From the NCBI GenBank assembly GCA_017871115.1, contig JAFCIZ010000006.1:1240001-1304000 (forward strand): 64,000 nucleotides of DNA, read 5' to 3'. Source of the stretch: Cunninghamella blakesleeana. Its lineage: Eukaryota > Mucoromycota > Mucoromycetes > Mucorales > Cunninghamellaceae. The translations under genes and the position numbers were made by a program. The stretch's first letter is position 1, and every line of letters starts with the position of its first letter. Of the stretch, positions 23,224 through 34,876 are shown in pieces. The notes below the pieces were generated by a model. That model was not told where the DNA came from and searched no databases. It saw only the letters and a program-made list of their open reading frames with translations.

Positions 23224-26080
23224 ATGCCATTCATAGAGAAACTAACAGATGAAGAAATAGAAGCAAGAGATGCCGAAAGGCTAAGACAGTTGGGGTATAA
23301 ACAAGAATTAAAACGTGAATTATCGGTATAATAATAAATATTTAAAATAATAAATAGTATAAATAAGACACCATATCTATTTTATTATTTTGTTTATTTC
23401 ATTTATTTATTTATTTTATTTTTGTATCTTTAAATTTGTTATCTATAAATGTATATACATGTAGTCTGTTGGAAATATGGGGATGGCTCTATCAGTAGTA
23501 TGTATATCAAGCGGATTAACTTCTTTATTTAAATATGGATTAGAAACTGGTGGTCCTGTAAGTACATCTTTAAAAAAATAAATGGGTGTATGGGTTTGAA
23601 AAAAAAGGAAAGTGCCACAAATCTTTATTTATTTATTTCTTTTTCTTTTTTTATTTTTAAATAGGTAGTTATGGTTTGGTAAGAATATAAATTAAAGTTT
23701 GTAATTAAATGGATGATTCATTTTTCTCACATAACAAAACGATGTATTCTTTTTTTTTTTAAAGGGGATGGGTTGCTGTTTCATTATTTACTTTACCTGT
23801 CGCGCTTGCTATGGCTGGTTAGTATGAGATATTCATAATAATATATGAAATATTAAATAAAACAGTGAGTAATTCATTTCTATACTCTCTCTCTGTTTTA
23901 TATTTATTTTATTTAAAATAGAAATCTGTTCAGCTTATCCAACCGCAGGTGGTTTGTATTTTTGGGCAGCTCAGTTATCAACACCAAAGTATAAGGCGTT
24001 TGCATCGTGGATGACAGGTAAAAATGAAATAAAATAAAATATGCTTTTTAATTTTTTTTAAAAAATGGTATTGAAGGTTTTGAAATTGGTTATATTTTTA
24101 TATTTGACCAGGATGGTATAACTTGATTGGTCAGTTTGCAGTAACTGCTGGGATTGATTTTGGATTAAGTTTGATGTTATGCTCTTTGATTAATGTCGGT
24201 ACAGATGGTGCTTGGACACCTACTCCTGGAGCTACAGTAGGAATTCATGTTTTGATATGTTTTTCTCATGCTTTAGCAAATTCATTTGGAACAAAAGTAA
24301 TGAAGCACATTAATAGTAAGTATATATTCACATTAAAAAAGGGTTATAGTAGTATTATTTTTTTTAAAAAAGACAGAGAAGAGTAAAAAATAATATTAAA
24401 TTATATTGTATTCGTTTCTTTTAATTTTAATTTAATTTAATTTAATTTAATTTAATTTTAATTTATAATAATGAATAAGCTATTAGTACTTTTTGGCAAG
24501 TGATTGCACCTTTAGTTATTATTTTAACCATTGCATTAAAAGCACCAACACATCAATCAGCCGATTTTGTCTTTGGTCATTTTAATAATGACTCTGGATG
24601 GGATAATATGCCTGTTTATGTTGTTTTAACGGGTTTGTTACAAGCTCAATTTACTTTAACGGGGTATGATAGTTCAGCCCATATTGTTGAGGAATCAAAA
24701 AGAGGTGAAATTTCTGCTCCAGTGGTAAATATATATACAAACATTGTTTTTTATATAAAAAATAAATAAGTAAATAAAGAGAAAAGGAAGGATAATTAGT
24801 GATCGGTAGTAATAAATAAACGATATACATGTAGGGTATAGTTTCAGCCGTCATCATTAGTGCAGTTGTTGGATTTTGTTTTATCATATCATTTTTATTT
24901 TGTATTCAAGATTTAACGGCAACTATTAACTCACAATCTGGTTTTCCTGTAATGCAAATTCTATTTGATTCTTGTGGTCGACCTGTTGCTATTTTTTTGA
25001 TGGTGTTGTTAATGGTAGCTTGGTAATATATACATATATATTTATATATAAAGAAAAAGGAACAAAGGAAATATGTAAACTTATATATGTATATACATTT
25101 AGTTGGTTTTGTGGATTTGCAAGTGTTACAGCCAATTCTCGAATGATATATGCTTTTTCTCGTGATGGCGCCATTCCTGGATCTACCTATTTACATAAAA
25201 TTCATGAAAAAACAAAGGTAAAATAATTAAATATGAATAGTTAATATTAGTATATATACATAAAACAATAGTAAATGGGTTGTTAATATTATTGAATTAT
25301 ATATAGACTCCTTTGAATGCTGTTTGGTTATCCGCTTTTATTGCTGCATTACTTGGATTACCATCTTTAGGAAATACAACTGCCTTTTCAGCTATTACTT
25401 CGGTTGCTACTATCAGTTTGTATATTTCTTATGGTATTCCTATTTTTTGTAAACTTTTAAACGATGCACAATTTAAAAGAGGTCCTTTACATCTTGGAAA
25501 ATTCTCAAAAATAATTGGAGGGTAAATTTTTAATTTTTTAAAAACAATATTATTATTATTATGATAGCATTTTAGTAATAATTTGTATTTTTTATATTTA
25601 TATTTTTAATATAGTATTGCTGTACTATGGATTATTTTTATTACTATATTGTTTGTGCTTCCTCCCGTTAGTCCCGTAACGGCAACTTCAATGAATTGTA
25701 AGTTTATTTAAATACAAAAACAGCAGCAAGAAAGGCAGTAACCATTAAAAAATTGATTTGCTTTTTTTTTTTCATCTTTTATTTTTAAAACATTCTAGAT
25801 GCTTGTTTGGCTATTGGGTTGGTGACACTAGGTGCTGGAGGTTAGTTGATTTAATTTATTTATAAATGTCTATATGTATATTAAAATGGGGAGATACATA
25901 TGCTCAGAGTGATTTTTATTTTACTTTTTTTTAATTCATTTTTATTTAGGCCGGTTCGCCATTGATGCTCGTATTTGGTTTAAAGGACCTATCACAAACT
26001 TGGACCCTGAATATGGAGAAAAACAAACAATTGAAGAAAACAAGACAGAAGCCGAAGAAGGAAATACTAAAAATCAATAA
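23224..26080 (+). CDS. Amino-acid/GABA/choline-type permease (APC superfamily)
   Basis: Thirteen exons give 526 aa: 23224-23325, 23465-23557, 23665-23678, 23765-23817, 23922-24017, 24112-24315, 24480-24724, 24835-25022, 25103-25217, 25307-25521, 25615-25697, 25799-25840, 25950-26080. The sequence follows fungal Uga4/Hnm1-type transporters: FKYGLETGGPVVMVWGW, AYPTAGGLYFWAAQLS, GYDSSAHIVEESKRGEISAP, ANSRMIYAFSRDGAIPGS, and a C-terminus with FAIDARIWFKGPITNLD. About twelve membrane helices are expected. It is likely a plasma-membrane or vacuolar importer; the substrate cannot be read from sequence. Exon 3 is only 14 nt, and the introns after exons 4 and 12 use GTTAGT donors. The start MPFIEKL is preferred over an in-frame ATG 75 bp upstream, because the extra residues are a T-tract translation. 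Confidence 0.92.
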
Positions 26081-27527
26081 TAATACTAATATTAAACTTT
26101 ATTTTAATCTTTTATTTATTTTATTTTATTTTGTATTTTTATATATAATATATTATTCATAATAAATCATTACATAAAAAAAAATAAGCTACATGTAAAA
26201 AAACTTTGAGCTTTGTTTTAAAAAGTATAATTATCGCTTAATTGAATAAAGTGGTTCTATTTTGGAGCTTCGTTACAAGAATATATCACGCTGTTTATTA
26301 AATAAGATAAAAACTCATTATTTCATTTTTTTAAAAAATAAAAAAGATAATTAAATACACCCGAATTATGCATTTTTTTTTTTTTCAAATAGCAATGCTC
26401 TTGTTATACACAAGTTGGCAGAGAGGCATCACGTACAACTCTTGATATTTAATTAAAATAATTCTTCTATATATATATATATATAGCTCTTTTTTCTTTT
26501 TAATAAAAACTATCAATATATTAATGTATGTATTTTATATATAAACAAGCTTATCCCAATTGTTCTAATAACGAGCAAATTAGTTTATAACCGGCGCGCT
26601 TAAAGCTTAGTGCTTTATATTTTTTAATTTTTTATTTCTATAAAAAAATTTGGTTATATATAGGTAACAACATTTTGATAAATAAATTTGTCATTAAAAA
26701 AAACCCTTTTAAAGTATTTATTATATCAATTCCTTGAAAAATAAAATAGAATAAAAAAAGCCGTTATTAAAATATACATGATAAATGTAAATAACCCATT
26801 TTTTTAAAGAAAATATGGTTTTTTCATGCGTAATATTGGTATTCTTAAATGATTGATAATGATTGGACGATTTGTTTTTTATTAGTCAAATTTAAAGTAG
26901 ATTGTGCTTTCTTATTTGATCTAACTCATTTAATATCTCTTGGTGAGCACAAATATTCTTGATTGATGCTTAAAAATAATTATTATTTGTTTTTGTTTTT
27001 ACCAAAAGTATAGCCAGCTTTTTCTGGTTTTGAAAAAGGAGATTGAAAAAGTAGTTAAAATGCGGTTGAGCGAGCTTCCAAAAAAAAAAAAAAAAAAGAA
27101 AAAAAAGATTTAGGTTGATCAAGATTCCGATATAGATAAGTTGAAATATAAATAAATGATACAAATATATTGATGGGTAAAGAAAATAGAGCAATATAAA
27201 ATAACAGAAAATAAGAAATGATGAAAAAAATAAAATATAGATTATAATTATAAAATTGAATCATATAAAGAAACAAACAATTTTTTTTTTTTGGAAGTTT
27301 ATACTAAAAAAATGGTTTCGGAAGAAGAAATAATTTTAAATATTATCCTATAAAAATAAAGTATGAAGGATGATACATATTTACTGTTCCTTGTTTTTTT
27401 TTTTTTATTAAAAGATATATAAAGGATGAGATATATATTTTCTTCTTTTTATTTGATCCAAATTTCTCTATTTTTTTTTGCCGACGGGCTTTCAATTTCT
27501 TCTATATCTAGACAAAAAAATTTCGAT
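26081..27527. other. Intergenic, possibly a short minus-strand exon; otherwise no gene seen
   Basis: The stretch between the permease and chorismate mutase is very AT-rich. On minus, 26893-26966 encodes a short protein-like tail (HQEILNELDQIRKHNLL), but no acceptable upstream exon could be joined to it. Long T-tract frames on minus are not genes. Confidence 0.4.
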
Positions 27528-28866
27528 ATGACTAACTCTTCTTTCTCTTCTCTTCATTCAAATTTATGGAATATGAGTAACTTTACTGATTTAGAAGATC
27601 CTTTTACTTTGGATAAATTAAGAAATACCCTCATTAGACTTGAAGATACTATTATTTTTGGTAATGTATATATGTATATGTATAAATATATTTAATAATG
27701 TTTTTATATACATTTTTTTTAAAAAAAGAATAAAGATAAAATATTAACCCATTTTTTTTTCTTGATTTTTCTCTTTTTCTTTTTTTAAGCTCTTATTGAA
27801 CGAGCTCAATTTGCTTTAAATCAATGTATTTACACTCCTGGATCTTTAGAATTTAATGGTGCTACTGGTGATAAAAGTTTTTTAGAATACTTTTTATGGG
27901 AAACTGAAAAAGTACATGGTAAATATCACTTTTCATTTTATATTTATTTCATAAAACATATTAATAAAACACAATATAGTAACACTTTTTTTTTTTGATT
28001 ATTTAACTCTATATGTTTATATGAATAGCTCGTGTCCGTCGCTATACTAGGTAAAGAAAGAGTAATAAGAAGAAAGGGAGATATAATTGTGATAGAGAAG
28101 AAGTAGTGAGAGTGAGAGAAAGGATAAAAGTAGATAGGTTTTGACAACTCTTTTTGTGTTAATTTCTTTTGTTTCTTACTTTTTTCTTATTTATTTTTTA
28201 TTGTTAGTCCTGATGAATATGCTTTTACTTCACCTCTTCCTGAATCCATCCTTCCTCCTGTTAAATATAAAAAGTTTTTAGCCAAGAATGATATTAATAT
28301 TAATGATAAGATTATGGATATTTATATAAAATCAATTGTAACGGAAATTTGTGAAGATCGTGATGATAATAACTATGGCAGTTCAGCAACAAAAGATATT
28401 GAATGTCTTCAAGCACTTAGTAGACGTATTCACTATGGTAAGTCAAAATAAAACCAAATAATAGATCTACTCATTATCTTTCATACAAAAGTAATTATAT
28501 ATGTATTAATTAGATAATTATGTTAATAATATTAATGGTTTTTAAATAGGTAAATTTATTGCTGAATCCAAATTTCGTGAAAACCCTGAAGAGTATACAA
28601 GACTTGCATTAGAAAATAATCGAGAGGCTATTAATGAATTATTAACCAACCGTGCTGTAGAATTAAAATTACTAGAAAGACTCAAACGAAAAGCATTAAT
28701 CTATGGACAAACATTAGATCAAGCAGATGAAGGGAAAAGTACTCATTTAAGAATCCCTGTACAGTTGGTGGTGAATTTATATGAAAAATGGGTAATTCCT
28801 TTAACAAAAGAAGTAGAAGTTGATTACTTAATTGAAAGAGGTCAAAATTATGCTAAAGGGGAATAA
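27528..28866 (+). CDS. ARO7: Chorismate mutase (Aro7 type)
   Basis: Five exons (27528-27660, 27790-27918, 28029-28050, 28208-28437, 28550-28866) give 276 aa, against 256 in yeast. It carries the all-helical AroQ eukaryotic pattern: LDKLRNTLIRLEDTIIFALIERAQF, LWETEKVHARVRRYTSPDEYAF, DIECLQALSRRIHYGKFIAE and an allosteric region ending LTKEVEVDYLIERGQNY. It turns chorismate into prephenate, the committed step to Phe and Tyr. In yeast the enzyme is feedback-inhibited by Tyr and activated by Trp, and the regulatory helices are present here. Exon 3 is 22 nt. An upstream in-frame ATG at 27426 would add a hydrophobic 34-residue leader; the region looks like T-rich 5' UTR, so the start at 27528 is preferred. 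Confidence 0.93.
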
Positions 28867-29167
28867 ATACATTCATATATATTTATATATATAAATATAT
28901 ATATTTTTGATATCCATTTTTTTTATACATGTAATTTTTTGATATTTTTTGCGTTTTTTTATCTTAAAAATAAAATAATGTTGACATTTCCTCGGTTGTT
29001 TTTTTTTTTTTTTTTTTTTTTTTTATTTTATTTTATTTTAAATAAAAATAATAATCTATTTTCTTTCTTTCTTTTTTCTTTTTTTTTAATATATATATAT
29101 ATATATTCCCTTTTATTATTATTACTATTACTATTAATATTTAATTATTATTTTTTAATATATAAGA
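28867..29167. other. Intergenic, T-rich
   Basis: The gap between chorismate mutase and the DOC-like gene is dominated by a T run of more than 20 bases near 29000 and a TATATA stretch. No gene is seen. Confidence 0.6.
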
Positions 29168-30789
29168 ATGCCAACTTTTGAAGAATACTCTTACAATATG
29201 GATCTTACAACATCAACAGCAACACCATACTATTATTATGAAAATCCTACTTCTATATCTAATCAATTAATCGCACCACCGCTAACACACCAAGCATCAC
29301 AACAAGAACAACAACAGCAAGAGATGCAATTTATTCCTACCATTCCTATCGCTCGTCAACGATCCTCTTTATATGAACGATCTACAACTACTCGTCATGG
29401 ACCTCCTCGTATACCTCGGTTAAGAAGACCTACACCTGATTATTCGCAACCATCATCATCATCATCATCGTCATCGTCATCTCAACGTTTTTATCATTTA
29501 AGTATTAGTTCGGCTATATCAACTACTACAGGAAGAATGCATCTACAAGATAATTGTTTAGATTCTATTGATTTAAGATCTCTTTTTGGCGATAATTTGA
29601 TCGGAGCATTACAACAAAGAGAAGGTTTAGATTATTTGGATTTTAGATTGGCCTCTCATTATAATATAAAGTATAAATATATTAAAAAGAAGAGTCTTTT
29701 AGGAGTATTTTTTTTTTAAAAAAAAATTAACCTTTTTTTCTTCATTTATTAAGTAGTTCTTATGGAATAAAAAATTATATAACCTATCATGATGGTGCTG
29801 TTTTCAGGTATATATAGATAATAGTAATAATGTTAATAATAACAATAACAATAAAAAATAATAATAATGCAACTATGCAGATAATAGTATAAATCAGCTT
29901 ATTTACTCTTCTTTTTTTTTTTTAATAAAAAAATTGGTAGTGTAATTGATAGTCAAAAGACGACAAATATGGTATTAAAATATGTTGGGCATAAAAATAG
30001 CTGTGCTGTCTCGCAAGTCATATTGAGATCACCTCAAACTGGGTAAGACTTTTATTTTTATTTTTTTAAAAAAAATATTAAACAATGATATTAAAACGCA
30101 TCGAGAAGCACTAATTTATAACTAATTATATAGCTAATCTTACTTTTTATTTTCTTATATTATTAATTATTTAATAATAGTCAGCTTCCTCCAAGTAATT
30201 TAATTATTTTTATTATTATTTTTTTTTAAAAAGAATGATAAATAAGGGTAATTTTGTTTATTGACTGTTCCTATTATTTTTTATTTTTAGGTAGGGAAGG
30301 TATGATATTTATTTCTCACCAGCCAATTCATATAGAAGGTAAACTCTTTACTTTTTTTATATTTATGTCTCTATTATGTTTTTCATCAACTTTATTTTTA
30401 TTTTTATAGATACATATCCATTTAACCATTTTACAAAGAAAGATTTTGATCAATATCAAAAAACAAACGATAATGATTTTTTAGCGGCATGGTTTGAAAT
30501 AAATAATGATCAACCAACTGTTGTTGACTTGGGTGATAGGTAAAAGAAAAAGACATGAAAAGAGTAAAAAAAAATATTTATTTTTAAATATTTTAAAATA
30601 ATGGTATAGCAAAATAATGACTTGGTAGATTAAAAATTTTAAATTTATATTATTGTTTTTAGATCTGGAAAATATATTCTGATAAAATATTTCCCAAAAG
30701 AAGCAGATATGGATAGTATAGATTTACAATATGTAGCATTTGTTGGCTATGTTGGTACACGATCGTTTACTAAAGGCGATTTATGTTAG
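29168..30789 (+). CDS. Galactose-binding/DOC-like beta-sandwich protein of unknown function
   Basis: Six exons (29168-29670, 29757-29807, 29941-30042, 30295-30338, 30410-30539, 30663-30789) give 318 aa. The first 120 residues are disordered (poly-S, Q, R-rich). From about residue 140 the protein is well ordered: SYGIKNYITYHDGAVFR, NSCAVSQVILRSPQTG, GMIFISHQPIHIEDTYPFN, WFEINNDQPTVVDLGDRSGKYILIKYF and SIDLQYVAFVGYVGTRSF. The motifs GKYILIK and IDLQYVAFVGYVG match the jelly-roll strands of APC10/DOC and F5/8C-like domains found in ubiquitin-ligase subunits and adaptors. The family is not identified. An extra 14-nt exon at 30181-30194 also fits the frame and would insert five or six residues after QTG. 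The gene converges with the small basic gene 147 bp away. Confidence 0.65.
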
Positions 30790-30936
30790 GTGTTGTCTTT
30801 TTCTTTTTAAAAAAAAATACTAAATTATTATATACATAGTGAATTTATTGCATATTATAAATGTTGACTATAATTATTATTTTCAATAGTGTTTAAATAA
30901 CGATACAATATATATATATATATATATATGGTTTGA

Positions 30937-31640
30937 TTAAATTTTATTATTGTCGTTGTTGTTGCTGTGAAGTAGGGATGCCTTTGAAACTATTTTTACT
31001 TTTTTTGTTATTGTTGAATCCTTTTTCTTTTCAATTATATTGTTGATTTTCATTTTCTTTTGCCGAATCTTTAAAGTTTCTATATAATAAGAAAAATAAA
31101 GTGGTAATTTAAAAACTATATACATAAGTGTGTGTGTACAGTTTTTTTTTTAAAAAAAAAATTCCCCAATGGAATATACAGTCTATTAATTATGGTATTT
31201 ACTTTTTAACTCTTTTCCTTTTCGTTTTTCAGATCTTCCAGAGCTATTTAATAATGCGTTAACTAAACCGACAACCAAGTTATCACTATTACAATGGAAA
31301 AGAGTAAAAGAATATATAAGTATAACTTGCAGTCATAGTTTTATTTGTGTATATATATATGTTACTTCAAAGTGGTGTCTTCGGGTGAATCTTCTTCCTT
31401 TCTCAAGTTTATATTATCCACTATTTCATAGTCATTATTAACATCATCTATTCCAAAGTGTTTAAATTCAAAACCCGTGATAAAGCGAGTATCGGTGGTG
31501 TCATAACTATAGCCATTATTGTTATCATTATTATCAATATAATCATCATCGGAGCTGTCTTCTACATAATTGTCCTGTAAATTTTTTTTTTTTGTCTTGG
31601 TTTTTTTTCTTTTTGTTATTGTTGCTTTTTTTTTTCCCAT
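30937..31640 (-). CDS. Small basic/acidic protein, three exons, unknown family
   Basis: Exons are 31640-31366, 31285-31203 and 31079-30937 (166 aa). The frame is open across both GT-AG joins, which rescues two pieces that look like noise alone. The N-terminus is Lys/Thr-rich (MGKKKATITKRKKTKTKKK), then comes an acidic D/N stretch, then an ordered segment FITGFEFKHFGIDDVNNDYEI. Next is a helix NDNLVVGLVNALLNSSGRSEKRKGKELK and a strongly basic tail. Basic-acidic patterning of this kind is common in nucleolar and ribosome-assembly factors, but I do not recognise the family and assign no function. Confidence 0.6.
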
Positions 31641-33209
31641 TGACTTTGTTAATTTGTTTAATTATATAGTGTGTATATAAAAATATTATTTGTTGAGATG
31701 GGTATAATATTTCTAATTTATTTTGTAGTAAAATAATTTAAAAAGAATGGGAGGAAAAAAAAAAAATGGAGAGGAATTTACAGTTTCTTAAAATTCACAT
31801 AATTTAAACTCAGGGATTTTTTAGTATTTAAAAAGGTAATGGTAAAAAGAAAATTGAATTTTTTAACAATCCTCTCTTTTATTTATTATTTTATTTTTAG
31901 ATGTAGTGAAAGTATTTTTTATAAAAAATTTCTTTTCACTATATTAATAACAATAAAATCCCATGTAACAGTTTATTTGAACAAGATAAAATAATTAAAA
32001 GCAACTCTTTGTACAAAAGAAGATAAACAATGCAAACATTAAAGAAAATAATAATAAACAGAATATATTTGCATATTGCCCATAGAGTTTGATTTTTTAA
32101 ATGATTTTATCTTTACTAATATATATATATATATATATATATACGTACCCTTTTCTTTTTTAACATGTACAAAAACTAGAATTGTACTTTCAACTTTAAA
32201 AAAAAGGAATCTTTAATAAATTGTATATTCAAGTTTTGGATATTTGATAAAAAAACATATAAATATAAGCTTCTAGTCGCTGGTATCGGTATATTCTAAA
32301 ACGGTATTTTACATGTTGGAAACAAAAAAAAGTTTGTGTAATGGTGGTGATGCATATGACTGTTCATTACCATTACAAAAAAAAATATTCTTGTTCAATA
32401 AAAGCAACTAAATTTGAATATATAATAGTCATTCATTTCAAGTAGATATTATATTCAAACACACAATTTGATAAAATGAAAGTAGAAACATTATATACTT
32501 ATGGAATAAAAAAGCTGGATACTAGAAAACATATATTTATTTATTTAATTGTGATAGTGGCTATAAAAATAAAATAAAAAAATTAATATGTCTTGGAATA
32601 TTAATTAGTTTGGAGTTTGACTTTATTATTATATTATTGTAAAATAAAGTGATATAATTGGCTGGAATATTCTGTTGCATGATTTTTTTTTAGCGGTCAA
32701 TCCTCTATAATTGTTATTATTATATATTTTTATATGTAATCTATTATCTTCACTGTTGATATATATTTTTTTTCATATAAAATATAAAATTTGTTTTTGA
32801 AAATAAACTATAAATAATAGAAATTTAAAAAAATTGTCATGATGTATAAATTTGTATTTTTATTTTTATTTTTAATCATTGTGTAAAGAATTTCATTTCA
32901 ATACAATTTTAATATTATTACTAATAAATTCAAACCAACTTTGTCCTATTGTAACTTGATCATCTTTTGTAATATCTTTGTCATAAAATTAATTTATTAT
33001 TTTATATATATATATATATATATTATTATTATTAAATATAAAAAAGAAAAAAGAAAATACTCGTTTAAAATGAAAAAATAAACTATGGAATAACTATATA
33101 TTAATAAAAAGGATGCTTTTGTGATATAGGCTGAGGGATGAAAAATAAAATAAAATTAATGAATACATATAAGAGAGTGATAAGAATAATGGTAAAGGAT
33201 TGAATGTAT
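31641..33209. other. 1.57-kb intergenic, no gene seen
   Basis: Stops are dense in all six frames, and there are no clear splice-linked coding segments. A (TA)n tract lies near 32120-32142 and another at 33004-33020. It could hold UTRs, a non-coding transcript or decayed repeats; nothing specific was recognised. Confidence 0.5.
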
Positions 33210-33674
33210 TTATTTTTTCTTTTTCTTGCTATCCAATTCAATAGCGGATTCCTCAGCTGTTTTCTTCATAATAGTAAGTTTCCCAATAGCATTAGCTTTT
33301 ACTGACATTTGTTTTTCAATATTTTTATTGATGGAAGCTGTTAATCTCTATTAAAATAAATTGTACAAACACATACATGTATATTAATATTGTTATAACT
33401 ATAGCCATATACTATTATTGTTGTAATATATTATTGATGATACCTTTTCTAATGAACGTTGTTTAACAAGGACGGATTGTTTAGGAGCAATAGTTCGAGC
33501 TATTAAAAAAAGATAGTAAAATACAAAAAATCAGTATTATATCTATTTAAATAATGATATGAAAAGTAATAAGCATATATAAATATATATACCTCCTTTC
33601 TTCATTTTGGTTTGTTTTTGTCGAGTTTTTTTATTTGTTGGTTTAGCAACTTTTTTTAAAGATCCTTGTGCCAT
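33210..33674 (-). CDS. UPF0390/DUF2462 small basic nucleolar-type protein
   Basis: Three exons (33674-33593, 33499-33444, 33347-33210) give 91 aa. The N-terminus MAQGSLKKVAKPTNKK, the GARTIAPKQSVLVKQ core and the helix LTASINKNIEKQMSVKANA match the UPF0390 family (human C19orf53-like), which is about 90-100 aa long. These are highly basic proteins whose function is poorly defined; nuclear or ribosome-associated roles have been suggested. The protein is too short for simple ORF calling because both introns fall within 275 coding bases. Confidence 0.85.
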
Positions 33675-34353
33675 TTTATATATAATATATCTATCAGTTT
33701 TCAAAAAAAAAAAAAAAGTAAATTGAAAGAAAGGGGATTTTTTAAAATATAAAATGCAAAAATTAAATTATAATTTTTTTTAAAACAGCGATTTTTCTAC
33801 AAGCCTCCTCTCATTGGGAACTCTGATAAAATAAAAAAGATTAGGTGAAATAATTAATCTTTATTATTATTATTATTATATGTTTGATATATAAAAAGAT
33901 ATTAAATGACTTTTATGTGCCATTTTAAGGTAGAACATGTTGGTTATCCCTATTGCGAAACTTTATTTCATTTCATTTTACTCTATGAAAATGGGTAGAC
34001 TTTTTGTTTTTTATATATTATTGTTATGTATAATATATACAATATATTATGGTAAAATAAAGTAAAAATAATACAATGATAATATATATATATTTATTGG
34101 CTCAATATATACATTAAAGATGCATTAAAATTAGGGCAGTGGTTACCAAAAAGGGCATCAGACTGCTTTTACTATAAAAATTGCCACATAATATTTCTGA
34201 GTTTTTTATATTTTGGCATTGAAAAAAAAAAAAAAAAACTTTCTCTTTTTGTTTCTTCTTTTTTATTTAAATATTAATACATTTTATTTTTTTTTTTAAA
34301 AAAAAAAAACTCTATTCTCTTTTTCTTTTTTATTTTAATTTATATAATACAAA
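33675..34353. promoter_or_regulatory. Bidirectional promoter region of UPF0390 and fibrillarin
   Basis: The starts are divergent. A CT-rich block (34238-34345) directly precedes the fibrillarin ATG. A GC-richer island at 34128-34180 is the only compositional feature. No tRNA or snoRNA fold could be confirmed by eye. Confidence 0.4.
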
Positions 34354-34840
34354 ATGGGTTTTGAAGGTCGTGGTGGTGGACGAGGTGGTTCTCGTGGTGG
34401 TTTCGGCGGTGGTCGTGGTACGTTACATTTTTTTTTTATTTGATAGATAGATTAAGATTGATAACAAAAGATCGTTTATACATTTATATATACTTTTACA
34501 TTACTGGTTAATCAATCTCTGTTTCCAACAAGTTTCATCTATTTCATTTTATTAATATGTATATTTTTTTTTTTTTAATACTTTTATTATGATCATATTT
34601 AGGCGGCGGTAGAGGTGGTGGAAGAGGTAATGTTTAATGTTGTATATGAAACTACAAACTTTTTTTTAAATATATATTCAATAGCTTATTCTAATTTTCT
34701 TTTTCTTTTCTGTTTTAATAATAATAATAGGTGGTAGCCGTGGTGGATTTGGCGGTGGAGACCGCGGTGGTCGTGGTGGATTCGGTGGCCGTGGAGGTGG
34801 ACGAGGTATATAATAATGAGACTATGAAAAAGAATTATGA

Positions 34841-34876
<36 letters not shown>

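Noticed and set aside
26893..27060. Minus-strand fragments (FSKPEKAGYTF and HQEILNELDQIRKHNLL) suggesting a small gene
   Set aside because: The only frame-compatible intron would be 34 bp, below any intron seen here, and no start codon could be linked. Left as an unproven remnant.
28939..29181. Plus-strand Phe/Leu-rich 80-codon frame
   Set aside because: A translation of poly-T and TATATA tracts in a promoter. Similar T-tract frames at 14464-14673, 26970-27276, 46917-47228 and 52868-53071 were dropped for the same reason.
31232..31430. Plus-strand open frame beginning LPELFNNALTKP
   Set aside because: Could be spliced to the DOC-like gene only by a 450-bp intron, unlike the rest. The minus-strand three-exon model explains the same bases better.
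34128..34180. GC-richer island as a possible tRNA or snoRNA
   Set aside because: No cloverleaf, A/B boxes or box C/D pair could be made out by eye. No tRNA signature was found elsewhere in the window, and no CRISPR-like spaced repeats exist.
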